Positions 54,413 through 61,554 of a stretch of DNA of 61,554 nt are shown piece by piece; the stretch's first letter is position 1; each line of letters starts with the position of its first letter. Below the pieces are notes generated by a model. The model was given only the letters and a program-made list of their open reading frames with translations. It made no database searches and was not told the DNA's origin. The position numbers were made by a program, and so were the translations under genes. The stretch covers positions 1 to 61,554 of the forward strand of contig JASJDJ010000032.1 in the NCBI GenBank assembly GCA_030065635.1. The letters run 5' to 3'. Source of the DNA: Xenococcaceae cyanobacterium MO_188.B32 (GTDB lineage Bacteria; Cyanobacteriota; Cyanobacteriia; Cyanobacteriales; Xenococcaceae).

Positions 54413-56134
54413 TTAAAAACTATAATGTCCCATACCACTCTCGGCATAGTGTATTAGCTGACCTAATTTTTGCCTGAGATTGTCCAAACCAATTCGTTTA
54501 GCAGCAGAAATAAATATACCTAAAGGAAATTCTTCTTTTGCCTTAGCTAGAGTGTCACTATCTACTCGGTCTAATTTATTAAAAGCCATTAAAATTGGAC
54601 CGGGACTGATAGGCATTTCGCCTAAAATTTGCATGACCGAGCGAATCTGACTCGACCATGCAGGATGAGATAGATCGACTACATGAATTAAAGCATCTGC
54701 TTCAGTAACTTCTTCTAAAGTGGCACGAAAAGAATCAACTAAAGACGGTGGTAACTCCTGAATAAAACCAACTGTGTCAGTTAACAGAACCGTTCTAGAT
54801 TTTCCTGTAACCGCATCAGGGACATATAGTCTTCTAGTAGTAGGGTCGAGAGTAGCAAATAATTGGTCTGCTGCATATACTTCTGCGTTGGTTAGAGTAT
54901 TGATCAGAGTTGATTTACCGGCATTGGTATAACCTACAATAGCTACTGTGGGTACATCTTGTTTTTGGCGTTGTTGGCGCAAACGAGAGCGATGGGCTTG
55001 AAGCTGATTTACTTCTCTTTGCAAACGAGCAATTCTTTTTTGAATACCACGGCGTTCTGTTTCTAGTTTAGTTTCCCCCGGTCCTCTCGTACCAATACCA
55101 CCACCCAAACGAGACATAGCTTGACCTCTACCTGTAAGACGAGGGAGCATATATTCTAATTGAGCTAATTCTACTTGCAGTTTACCGGCACGGGATTGAG
55201 CGCGTTGGGCAAAAATATCTAAAATAACTTCTGTTCTGTCTACTACTCTGACTCCAAATTGGGTTTCTAGATTGCGTACTTGGGCAGGAGAAAGATCGCG
55301 ATCGAAAGCCACTAGAGTAGCACCAAGAGTCTGGACTTTCAGGGCAATTTCTTGTACTTTACCGCTACCAATTACAGTTTGGGGATGGGAATGAGCTCTT
55401 TTTTGTTGAATAATTTGTAGTACTTCTCCCCCTGCCGTATCTATTAACCTAGCTAATTCTGCCAAACTATCTTCAAATTGTTGCTGACTCATTTTCTCAG
55501 TCATCAAACCAACTATAACTACTCGATCGACAGAAGCATCTACCTGTTGGGCTACATATTCTCGCTCAAATTCTGCTTCTAAGCCTTCAACTAAATCGAG
55601 AAAATCCTGTTTACTCAGAACATCCAAACTCATTGGTGCAGAAACATACCAATAGGAGGTATTTTCTAGGTTTAAGTCTGGTTGAGGCAAGAGATGAGCC
55701 AAGTATACGGCTTGGACATAGCCCGTAGCTCCTCCTCCTCTCCGCAGCATACCCGTCCCTGTTAGAGTCACCGTCACTAAAGAATCTAATCTTTGGCGAA
55801 CCATTGCTGTCAGACTCGACTCTTTAGGTGGTTCGGGTTTTAGTTTAGTCGCAATGCAGCGAATACCACACAGACGTTCTGCCCCATAGCGAGGCAATTC
55901 TAAAGGGGGAATTTGAGTTTGACGGGGAGTTCCTACTCCAACCCTAATTACTTGTCCGCGACGGTTAACGTAGGCACAAACAGGCTGATTAATTTCTGTA
56001 CTAATTGCTGCCAGCCTTTGAGCGAACTCTGGTGTCGTGAAGCGATCGCCTGGCAGTCTCTGATGATACAGCCTTTTTAGCTGTTTGATTTGACTAGATT
56101 TAAGACCTTTGGGGTTGCCGTAGATAGTATCGAT
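54413..56134 (-). CDS. hflX: GTPase HflX, start codon unclear
   Basis: HflX is a ribosome-associated GTPase with splitting activity in stress. The N-terminal domain contains L-P-R-Y-G-A-E-R-L-C-G and R-A-H-S-H-P-Q-T-V-I-G-S-G-K-V. The G domain has G1 G-Y-T-N-A-G-K-S-T-L, G3 D-T-V-G-F and G4 N-K-L-D. The first ATG/GTG/TTG in frame is a TTG at 55897, giving 494 aa. The upstream frame is open for about 80 codons and encodes family-typical text (Y-G-N-P-K-G-L-K-S-S-Q-I). It begins around an ATC at 56134 or ATT at 56152, with a stop TAA at 56159-56161. ATC/ATT start or loss of ATG is proposed; coordinates to 56134 are provisional. Confidence 0.85.
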   Translation of the reverse strand: MDTIYGNPKGLKSSQIKQLKRLYHQRLPGDRFTTPEFAQRLAAISTEINQPVCAYVNRRGQVIRVGVGTPRQTQIPPLELPRYGAERLCGIRCIATKLKPEPPKESSLTAMVRQRLDSLVTVTLTGTGMLRRGGGATGYVQAVYLAHLLPQPDLNLENTSYWYVSAPMSLDVLSKQDFLDLVEGLEAEFEREYVAQQVDASVDRVVIVGLMTEKMSQQQFEDSLAELARLIDTAGGEVLQIIQQKRAHSHPQTVIGSGKVQEIALKVQTLGATLVAFDRDLSPAQVRNLETQFGVRVVDRTEVILDIFAQRAQSRAGKLQVELAQLEYMLPRLTGRGQAMSRLGGGIGTRGPGETKLETERRGIQKRIARLQREVNQLQAHRSRLRQQRQKQDVPTVAIVGYTNAGKSTLINTLTNAEVYAADQLFATLDPTTRRLYVPDAVTGKSRTVLLTDTVGFIQELPPSLVDSFRATLEEVTEADALIHVVDLSHPAWSSQIRSVMQILGEMPISPGPILMAFNKLDRVDSDTLAKAKEEFPLGIFISAAKRIGLDNLRQKLGQLIHYAESGMGHYSF

Positions 56135-56222
56135 AAGCTTTCTAGAATAAATGGTTGATTAAGTTTATTCTTTATTCTAACGATTGAAATGCGCTTTAAA
56201 AACACAGTCAAAAAAAATTAAC

Positions 56223-56264
56223 CAAAAAAACAGGTAATCTACTTTTTAGATCGCCTGTTTTTTG
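56223..56264 (-). terminator. Bidirectional terminator hairpin after petE
   Basis: CAGG (56231-56234) / CCTG (56254-56257) with inner TCTA/TAGA pairing encloses a T-rich loop, and it is flanked by A-run (56224-56230) and T-run (56258-56263). It follows petE on the minus strand and precedes hflX. Confidence 0.8.
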
Positions 56265-56313
56265 GGATTGGGAAGCGGGAAACTACTAAACTTATTCTAA
56301 TCACCAGTTACCA

Positions 56314-56348
56314 AAAGCTTAGGGCTTAAAGCTTAGAGCTTAGAGCTA
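56314..56348. repeat. AAAGCTT-type heptamer repeat near petE end
   Basis: Five units: AAAGCTT, AGGGCTT, AAAGCTT, AGAGCTT, AGAGCTA. They lie between petE and the terminator. Confidence 0.85.
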
Positions 56349-56403
56349 ATTAACCCAGTCTCTAGACTAAGCTGTCCCGCTTTCAATTGAAACCCACTTT
56401 AAT

Positions 56404-56793
56404 CTATTGAACGATTACTTTACCAACCATTCCTGCACCACGATGGGGCTCACAGTAGAAAGTATATTCGCCAGGAGCAGTATCTGCGGGGAAAGTGGTT
56501 TCATAGGATTCTCCAGGAGAGAAGAATAAACCTTTGTGAGAAGCTTTGGCTGCTAAACTATCATCCATATTGCCAGAATCGAAAACCACATTGTGAGGAG
56601 CCATTTTATTGTTAACCCACTTAATGGTATCCCCTGGTTTGATAGTTACAGTGGCAGGCTCAAATTGCAGCATTCCATTATCTGCACCCATTTTTACTTC
56701 GTAAGTTGCTGCTGCTGCTGAGTTAGCTCCCAAAAAAAAGCTGGTAGCTATTAGCAGGAAGGTAGACAATAATAAACCTAATTTTTTGCCCAT
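56404..56793 (-). CDS. petE: Plastocyanin
   Basis: This pre-plastocyanin of about 129 aa is a copper electron carrier from cytochrome b6f to photosystem I in the thylakoid lumen. The signal peptide ([11 protein letters not shown] ... A-A-A) is of the Sec/thylakoid type. Cu ligands are in A-P-H-N-V-V-F (His), F-Y-C-E-P-H (Cys, His) and G-M-V-G (Met). The ATG at 56793 is chosen; the frame continues to 56838 but has no ribosome site there. Divergent from petJ, with operator-like repeats between. Confidence 0.96.
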   Translation of the reverse strand: MGKKLGLLLSTFLLIATSFFLGANSAAAATYEVKMGADNGMLQFEPATVTIKPGDTIKWVNNKMAPHNVVFDSGNMDDSLAAKASHKGLFFSPGESYETTFPADTAPGEYTFYCEPHRGAGMVGKVIVQ

Positions 56794-56926
56794 TTTTTTG
56801 ACTCTCAGTATAATTTTTTCGATTAAATGCCCTATCAAAGCAGAGGGCTAAAGTAGATAGCAATTAGCTACTTTATTTAAGTGAAGGATCTCATTTACAT
56901 CCCTAGAAATAATACTACTACAAAAC

Positions 56927-56965
56927 TTTGACGAGTTGTCAAACTTTGACATCCTGTCGTTTGAC
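56927..56965. promoter_or_regulatory. Tandem TTTGAC repeats between petE and petJ (candidate copper-switch operator)
   Basis: TTTGAC-N5-GTCAAA (56927-56943) is a perfect inverted repeat. It is followed by TTTGAC-N5-GTC (56945-56958), an imperfect second copy, and another TTTGAC at 56960-56965. In Synechocystis petE and petJ are switched by copper through the BlaI-type repressor PetR and protease PetP; these repeats are the obvious candidate site here, but the PetR consensus was not checked. Confidence 0.55.
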
Positions 56966-57025
56966 GAAGTAGCTTTCATTGTTTAGGATCCTTGGCTGAA
57001 CGAAATTTTTTGAGAGGAGAGATCC

Positions 57026-57358
57026 ATGTTAAAGAGACTATCAATAACTATGTTGTCTTTGGCAGTTGCTATTTTTGTGTTTGTCAGTCCTGCTTGGGCT
57101 GGAGATGCTGCTAACGGTGCGAAGATTTTTAGTGCTAACTGTGCTGCCTGTCATGCAGGGGGTAACAATGCAGTTAATCCACAGAAAACTTTGAAAAAAG
57201 CGGACTTAGAGAAGTACGACAAAAATTCCATTGACGCAATTGTTACTCAAGTAACTAATGGTAAAAATGCTATGCCAGCTTTTGGTGGGCGTTTAACCAG
57301 CGATCAGATTGAAGATGTTGCTACTTACGTTTTATCTCAAGCAGATAAAGGCTGGTAA
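57026..57358 (+). CDS. petJ: Cytochrome c6
   Basis: This 110-aa lumenal cytochrome has a signal peptide (ending A-W-A) and a mature c6 with haem motif C-A-A-C-H and the distal Met in N-A-M-P-A-F-G. It replaces plastocyanin when copper is low. A strong ribosome site AGGAG (57015-57019) lies 6 nt upstream of the ATG. Adjacent to and divergent from petE, which is striking for two functional substitutes. Confidence 0.96.
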   Translation: MLKRLSITMLSLAVAIFVFVSPAWAGDAANGAKIFSANCAACHAGGNNAVNPQKTLKKADLEKYDKNSIDAIVTQVTNGKNAMPAFGGRLTSDQIEDVATYVLSQADKGW

Positions 57359-57387
57359 GAAGCGATAAAAACCTATAATGCGATGAT

Positions 57388-57409
57388 CTATCTAATTTTG
57401 CTTAGATAG
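57388..57409 (+). repeat. 8-bp hairpin after petJ
   Basis: CTATCTAA (57388-57395) / TTAGATAG (57402-57409) with a 6-nt loop, 30 bp after the petJ stop. No T-tract, so a weak terminator or stability element. Confidence 0.6.
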
Positions 57410-57476
57410 AAACAATTTATAGCAATTATTTAAAATAATTGGAGACTTAGTAAATTGGGAAAAGGAGAAAGCATAA

Positions 57477-57522
57477 GGGAAAAAGGTAAGTATATTAATC
57501 CTCTTATCTTTTACCTTTTCCC
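57477..57522. repeat. Longer inverted repeat in petJ-methyltransferase gap
   Basis: GGGAAAAAGGTAA (57477-57489) and TTACCTTTTCCC (57511-57522) pair with one bulged A over 12 bp. It lies in the 247-bp intergenic region and may be a terminator for petJ or part of a dispersed repeat (GGGAAAAGG is repeated just upstream). Confidence 0.65.
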
Positions 57523-57605
57523 GAATAAAGTGTATATTTCTCAATTTGAGCAACGATACAATTGAGGAAGTTATGCTAATATTTGGGCTAAAGACGATCT
57601 AGCAA

Positions 57606-58466
57606 ATGCAACCGCCACAAAATCGTAGTTTAGACAAATTGTCCAGCTATCAACCAGCAATAGTTGCTAAATACTTTGACGAATTGGGCATTCGCGAATG
57701 GGAGAGATTAACACAAACTCCAGCAGATGAAGTAAGTTTAGCTATCCATACCCATTATCTTAAAGAATACCTTTCTAATAGCGATCGCGTACTAGAAATT
57801 GGTGCTGGTGCGGGACGTTTTACCCAAGTGCTTGCCAACTTAGGAACAAAAATTGTGGTTGCGGATATTTCTTCAGGGCAACTGGAACTAAACAAAAGTC
57901 TTGCCGTTGAACATGGCTTTGAGGATTCGGTTGAAGATTGGCAACAAACTGATATTTGCGATCTGTCTGGCTTCGAGGCGGAAAGCTTTGATGTGGTAGT
58001 TGCTTATGGTGGTGCTTTTAGTTATGTTCTTGACAAGCGCGATCTAGCCTTACAGGAAAGTCTGCGAGTGATAAAACCAGGAGGTATGCTTTTTCTGAGT
58101 GTTATGTCAATATGGGGAACTGTTCATCGTTATTTAGATGGTGTTTTGGCTTTGCCATCTGCTATCAATCAAAAAATAACTGAGTCAGGAGATATTTCAC
58201 CAACTACTTTTCCCGCCCGCCAAGATAATTTTATGCACTTATTTCGCGCAACCGAATTACGACAATGGTTAGAACAAACAGGAGTAAAAGTAGTCCAACT
58301 CTCAGCCTCTAACTGTTTATCTTTACTCTGGGATCGGCAGCTAGAAAAAATTAAGCAAGATCGGGAAAAATGGAATGAACTCCTACGCATGGAAATTGAA
58401 GCTTGTGCGGATGAGGGAAGCTTAAATATGGGAACACATATTATTGCAGTAGCTAGAAAACCATAA
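57606..58466 (+). CDS. Class I SAM-dependent methyltransferase
   Basis: This 286-aa protein has motif I V-L-E-I-G-A-G-A-G-R-F-T, motif II-like V-V-A-D-I-S and A-Y-G-G-A-F-S-Y-V-L. It belongs to the UbiE/Methyltransf_25-like group with unknown substrate. It is followed after 5 bp by a Nudix hydrolase on the same strand, so they are likely an operon. Confidence 0.85.
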   Translation: MQPPQNRSLDKLSSYQPAIVAKYFDELGIREWERLTQTPADEVSLAIHTHYLKEYLSNSDRVLEIGAGAGRFTQVLANLGTKIVVADISSGQLELNKSLAVEHGFEDSVEDWQQTDICDLSGFEAESFDVVVAYGGAFSYVLDKRDLALQESLRVIKPGGMLFLSVMSIWGTVHRYLDGVLALPSAINQKITESGDISPTTFPARQDNFMHLFRATELRQWLEQTGVKVVQLSASNCLSLLWDRQLEKIKQDREKWNELLRMEIEACADEGSLNMGTHIIAVARKP

Positions 58467-58471
58467 ATTGT

Positions 58472-58945
58472 ATGACTACTAAAGCCTATTTCCAAAGCTT
58501 ACCTAAGAAAAGAATGGGCGCAGGATGTTTATTTTTTGATATTAACGGCAAAATATTGATTATTAAGCCAAATTACAAAGATAATTGGTCAATTCCTGGA
58601 GGTGTGGTTGAAGCAAACGAGTCGCCTAGACAAGCCTGTATTAGAGAAGTACAAGAAGAAATAGGTATAAAATGTCAACCAGAAAAGTTGTTATGTGTTG
58701 ATTACATTAGTGAGACTAACAATAATAATGAGTCTCTACAATTCATTTTTCTTGGGGGAATTATTTCAGACGAAGAAATTGTAATTGCCGAGCGTGAAAT
58801 TAGTGCCTACCAGTTTCTTGAGCCAGAAAAAGCATTATCTCTACTCAGCCCTCGTCTTCGACGAAGATTAAGCAAGTGTTTGGAAAATCTAGATAAAGAT
58901 CGATCGCTCTATCTTGAAGATGGGCAATTAATATTTTCGAGTTAA
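58472..58945 (+). CDS. Nudix hydrolase
   Basis: This 157-aa protein carries an intact Nudix box: G-G-V-V-E-A-N-E-S-P-R-Q-A-C-I-R-E-V-Q-E-E-I-G-I (GX5EX7REUXEEXGU). It hydrolyses a nucleoside-diphosphate-linked substrate not predictable from sequence. It follows the methyltransferase, 5 bp apart. Its 3' end overlaps by 18 bp the end of a convergent glycosyltransferase gene. Confidence 0.92.
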   Translation: MTTKAYFQSLPKKRMGAGCLFFDINGKILIIKPNYKDNWSIPGGVVEANESPRQACIREVQEEIGIKCQPEKLLCVDYISETNNNNESLQFIFLGGIISDEEIVIAEREISAYQFLEPEKALSLLSPRLRRRLSKCLENLDKDRSLYLEDGQLIFSS

Positions 58946-59908
58946 ACGATCGCGTTTTTCTTTCAATTCACTACGGCGTAATCTTAGTTGAATATCTTCT
59001 AATAACTTACGATTGACTGCCATTAAATCTGCTACCAAACCAAAAATCCACAACTGAACACCAATTAAAATTAAGATAGCTGCTAAGATTAGACTGGGAA
59101 CTCTAGGTTTAGCTGGATTATCGCCAAAAATGCCCCAAAATAATAATAACCAACGCAAAGAAAGTATAAAGCCTAAACTAAAAGGTACACTCCCCAGCAT
59201 CATAAAAAACTGGAGAGGACGATAAGTCATAAAAATACGGATTATGGTAATAATCGATCGCTGGACGTAAGCAGAGATACTTTTAACTAATCTGGATGGA
59301 CGTAAATAACCATTGGTACGAATAGGAACGTAGGTAATTTTCATACCTCTTTGCCCTGCCTGAATAATAGTTTCTAGGGTATAAGTATATTCGTTAAAAA
59401 CATTTAATCTTAAAGCAGCTTCCCGACTGATAGCGCGAAAACCACTCGGTGCATCGGGAATATCTGTTTTACTAGCTATTCGTACTACCCAACTCCCCAA
59501 CTTTTGCAACAGTTTTTTTAAGGGAGAAAAGTCTTTTATATCTTGAATTGGTCTAGCACCGATGACCATCTCTGCATTACCCTCAAGAATAGGCTGAATT
59601 AGTTTGGGAATATCTCCCGCACAATATTGATTATCGGCATCGGTATTAACAATAATATCTGCCCCCGCTTTGAGAGATGCTTCTATCCCTGCCATAAAGC
59701 TTTTAGCCAAACCTTGATTGTGTTTGAAATTAATCACACGATCTACACCACAAGACTTAGCAACTTCCACAGTGCGATCGCGACTACCATCATTAATTAT
59801 TAACCACTCTACTTCATCTATATGAGGAAGGCGACGAGGTAATTGAGAGAGAGTCAATCCTAATGTAGCCTCTTCGTTATAACAAGGAATCTGAATAATT
59901 ACTTTCAT
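58928..59908 (-). CDS. Family 2 glycosyltransferase with C-terminal membrane helices (DPM-like)
   Basis: This 326-aa enzyme opens I-Q-I-P-C-Y-N-E-E-A-T-L-G. The DxD metal site is in V-N-T-D-A-D-N-Q-Y, and two hydrophobic helices lie near residues 235-255 and 270-295. It resembles dolichyl/undecaprenyl-phosphate sugar transferases (DPMS/GtrB-type) that attach sugar to a lipid carrier. The Nudix gene overlaps its end, tail-to-tail. Confidence 0.9.
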   Translation of the reverse strand: MKVIIQIPCYNEEATLGLTLSQLPRRLPHIDEVEWLIINDGSRDRTVEVAKSCGVDRVINFKHNQGLAKSFMAGIEASLKAGADIIVNTDADNQYCAGDIPKLIQPILEGNAEMVIGARPIQDIKDFSPLKKLLQKLGSWVVRIASKTDIPDAPSGFRAISREAALRLNVFNEYTYTLETIIQAGQRGMKITYVPIRTNGYLRPSRLVKSISAYVQRSIITIIRIFMTYRPLQFFMMLGSVPFSLGFILSLRWLLLFWGIFGDNPAKPRVPSLILAAILILIGVQLWIFGLVADLMAVNRKLLEDIQLRLRRSELKEKRDRLTRKY

Positions 59909-59991
59909 GGTAAATAAACGTGACTTCGTCGAATCTAAAAACGGGGCTTTACGCTCGATTTGGTAAAGTTAAAGAAAATTTTAATAGTATC

Positions 59992-61212
59992 TCATTTGTT
60001 ACCTCCTATTGCACGATATTGAGATCTTGCTGCTAGAGAAATTGCCCAGTCTTCTTGAGTATGAACCACCAAAACTCGTACTTGAGAATTTTTAGTAGCG
60101 ATATTTTCATCTAGAGGATGAGACTTATTTTTAACTAAATCTAGTTGTAAACCCAAATAAGCCAAACCCGCACAAGTTTGTTCGCGAACAATACTCGAAT
60201 TTTCCCCTACTCCAGCAGTAAAAACTAAAACATCTAAACCGTTGAGACTGGCAACTAAAGCACCGATCGCCTTTTTTAAGCGATGAATATAAATATCAAC
60301 AGCTAGCCGTGCTTGAGTATTACCGCTAGCTATTGCTTCATCGATAGCCCTCATATCTCCAGATATACCAGAGACTCCTTTTAAACCAGACTCTTGATTG
60401 AGTATTTGGTTTAATTCATCGGCATCTAATCCATATTCTTGCATCATATAAATGAGAATTTGGGGATCGATCGAACCGCAACGAGTCCCCATCATTAATC
60501 CTTCTAAAGGAGAAAATCCCATTGTCGTATCAATACAGATCCCCTCTGCGATCGCAGCTAAAGAACAACCATTTCCCAAATGACAAGTAATAATTTTTAG
60601 AGACTCAAGGGGTTCTCGTAAAATTTGGGCGGTACGTTTAGCACAATATTCATGACTGATACCGTGAAACCCATAACGAAGAATTCCTTTTTTATACCAC
60701 TTATAGGGTAAAGGATAGACTTTGGCTGGTTGGGGAATTGTCGCGTGAAAAGCAGTATCAAAGACCGCTACTTGAGGAACTTGGGGTAAAATTTCTTCTA
60801 TAATATTGATTCCTTCTAGGTGTGCGGGGTTATGATTGGGAGCTAAGGGAATTAAATCCGCGATCGCATCTTTTACCTCCGAAGTAATTACAGTAGCTTG
60901 GTTATATTTTGCACCACCATGCACTACTCGATGACCGACAACATCAATATCATTCAGACTATCTAAAACTTTAGTTTTGCCTTTAACTATAGTCTCTAAT
61001 ACAACATTTAAAGCGGTATCTCGTTCTCGTACCTCGATTTTTTGTTTGAGATCGTTACTTTTAACCGTAAGAATTCCCCCTTCTCGACTCACTGTCCAGT
61101 CAAGATGAGCTTCCCACAGAGGTTCGGGGGGATTATCTGGTATCGATTCTCCTAAACTATAAAGACAACTTTTTTGACTACTAGAACCAGCATTGAGGAC
61201 TAAAATTATCAT
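59992..61212 (-). CDS. ackA: Acetate kinase
   Basis: This 406-aa ASKHA-fold enzyme interconverts acetate and acetyl phosphate. The signature L-V-L-N-A-G-S-S-S-Q-K-S is at the start. V-V-H-G-G, G-H-R-V-V-H, F-D-T-A-F-H and C-H-L-G-N-G-C-S-L-A-A are visible, as is F-T-A-G-V-G-E-N near the C-terminus. Length is normal. No phosphotransacetylase gene is adjacent. Confidence 0.96.
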   Translation of the reverse strand: MIILVLNAGSSSQKSCLYSLGESIPDNPPEPLWEAHLDWTVSREGGILTVKSNDLKQKIEVRERDTALNVVLETIVKGKTKVLDSLNDIDVVGHRVVHGGAKYNQATVITSEVKDAIADLIPLAPNHNPAHLEGINIIEEILPQVPQVAVFDTAFHATIPQPAKVYPLPYKWYKKGILRYGFHGISHEYCAKRTAQILREPLESLKIITCHLGNGCSLAAIAEGICIDTTMGFSPLEGLMMGTRCGSIDPQILIYMMQEYGLDADELNQILNQESGLKGVSGISGDMRAIDEAIASGNTQARLAVDIYIHRLKKAIGALVASLNGLDVLVFTAGVGENSSIVREQTCAGLAYLGLQLDLVKNKSHPLDENIATKNSQVRVLVVHTQEDWAISLAARSQYRAIGGNK

Positions 61213-61329
61213 TTTTGGCGATCGGTAATTAGGTACTAAATACTAGTATCTGTTGATGACTGAGGACTGATTACTGTTTTAAGTCAGAGCGATCGCTTAA
61301 CTTTAAGAGTAGGGGTCCTTGTTCGCAAA
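61213..61329. other. Intergenic region upstream of ackA
   Basis: About 117 bp. It shows no gene; GATGACTGAGGACTGATTACTG text near 61255-61277 is a weak variant of the CAGT-type heptamer repeats, and a HIP1 octamer lies near 61290. Confidence 0.4.
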
Positions 61330-61483
61330 ATTATACTACACTAACAGCAGCCACGGAGAGATAAATGCGGTCGCGATAGCGTCCTACATCTATTCCTAGC
61401 AAAGAACACAACATAATCCGAATTGTGGCTTTGTGAGAAACAATCAGTACGTTACCACTAGGATAGGTTTTTTCACTGCTAAG
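61330..61483 (-). pseudogene. C-terminal fragment of a histidine-phosphatase family gene
   Basis: The frame K-T-Y-P-S-G-N-V-L-I-V-S-H-K-A-T-I-R-I-M is the typical C-terminal catalytic-His segment of cyanobacterial phosphoglycerate-mutase-like phosphatases, followed by L-C-S-L-L-G-I-D-V-G-R-Y. The upstream frame is closed by TAG at 61484-61486 and there is no RHG motif, so the rest of the gene is missing or shifted. It ends at TAA 61330-61332. A truncated remnant or rearranged gene. Confidence 0.75.
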
Positions 61484-61554
61484 CTAATCCACATTTAACT
61501 TGCAATAACAGCATTACCTTTATTCTTGATTTTTCTCTTCCATTTAATATGTAA

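Overview
The window is 61.5 kb of AT-rich cyanobacterial chromosome. Cyanobacterial markers include the divergent plastocyanin/cytochrome c6 pair (petE/petJ), plant-type ferredoxin, a biliverdin reductase (BvdR), the DUF2605-DUF2973 and COP23 families, and a ThrRS without a TGS domain. HIP1 octamers (GCGATCGC) and heptanucleotide tandem repeats (STRRs) are also frequent. Gene content and repeats suggest a unicellular or baeocystous lineage such as Pleurocapsales/Stanieria-like organisms; that placement is inference. No tRNA, rRNA, CRISPR array or intact transposase was seen.

Layout. 0-8 kb: an overlapping pair of secreted proteins (COP23 and trypsin-DUF2808), a decayed two-partner-secretion adhesin remnant, a two-gene operon of hybrid histidine kinases, and a HerA-like ATPase. 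8-12.3 kb: an RTX-repeat protein, a sodium:solute symporter and a small membrane protein. 12.6-19.1 kb: PBP2, MobA, an MnmD-like methyltransferase, an HD-GYP response regulator and GlmU. 19.1-25.6 kb: GC-rich hairpins, a broken dockerin-like gene, a GNAT, a Uma2 nuclease-fold protein, a VOC protein, HemB, ribosomal protein S4 and MoaA. 25.7-31.8 kb: an ethylene-receptor-like histidine kinase translationally coupled to an Rcp1-type regulator, then a REC-PAS-PAS-GAF-GGDEF cyclase overlapping cbiD. 31.9-36.8 kb: GuaA, the methionine-salvage pair MtnC/MtnD and small unknowns. 36.8-47.1 kb: dGTPase, an LCP ligase-family protein, hexose-6-P mutarotase, an S4 protein, an FGE-like lipoprotein, ThrRS, DUF2605/DUF2973, a GGCT-fold protein, a thioesterase and ferredoxin. 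47.6-61.5 kb: BvdR, GT2, sulfotransferase, IspD, GT9, an HD protein, a MOSC protein, HflX, petE/petJ, a methyltransferase, a Nudix hydrolase, a GT2, acetate kinase and a truncated histidine phosphatase at the right edge.

Most genes are monocistronic housekeeping genes. Real coupling is limited to COP23/trypsin, the hybrid kinases, mobA/mnmD, kinase/Rcp1 (ATGA overlap), cyclase/cbiD (11-bp overlap), mtnC-mtnD, DUF2605-DUF2973 and petE/petJ.

The points most worth a second look are these. (1) An ethylene-receptor-type sensor has Tyr in place of the Cu-ligand His. (2) An 8-bp tandem repeat lies inside cbiD, so copy-number change would shift the frame. (3) A 27-bp palindromic element is inserted in frame exactly within a HIP1 site in moaA. 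(4) The hflX reading frame has about 80 conserved N-terminal codons but no ATG/GTG/TTG. (5) A widely dispersed family of heptamer repeats sits at gene ends, one of which forms a stop codon. (6) A GC-rich structured segment downstream of dgt looks like an unannotated RNA or micro-ORF. (7) Two tandem TTTGAC-N5-GTC operator-like repeats lie between petE and petJ.
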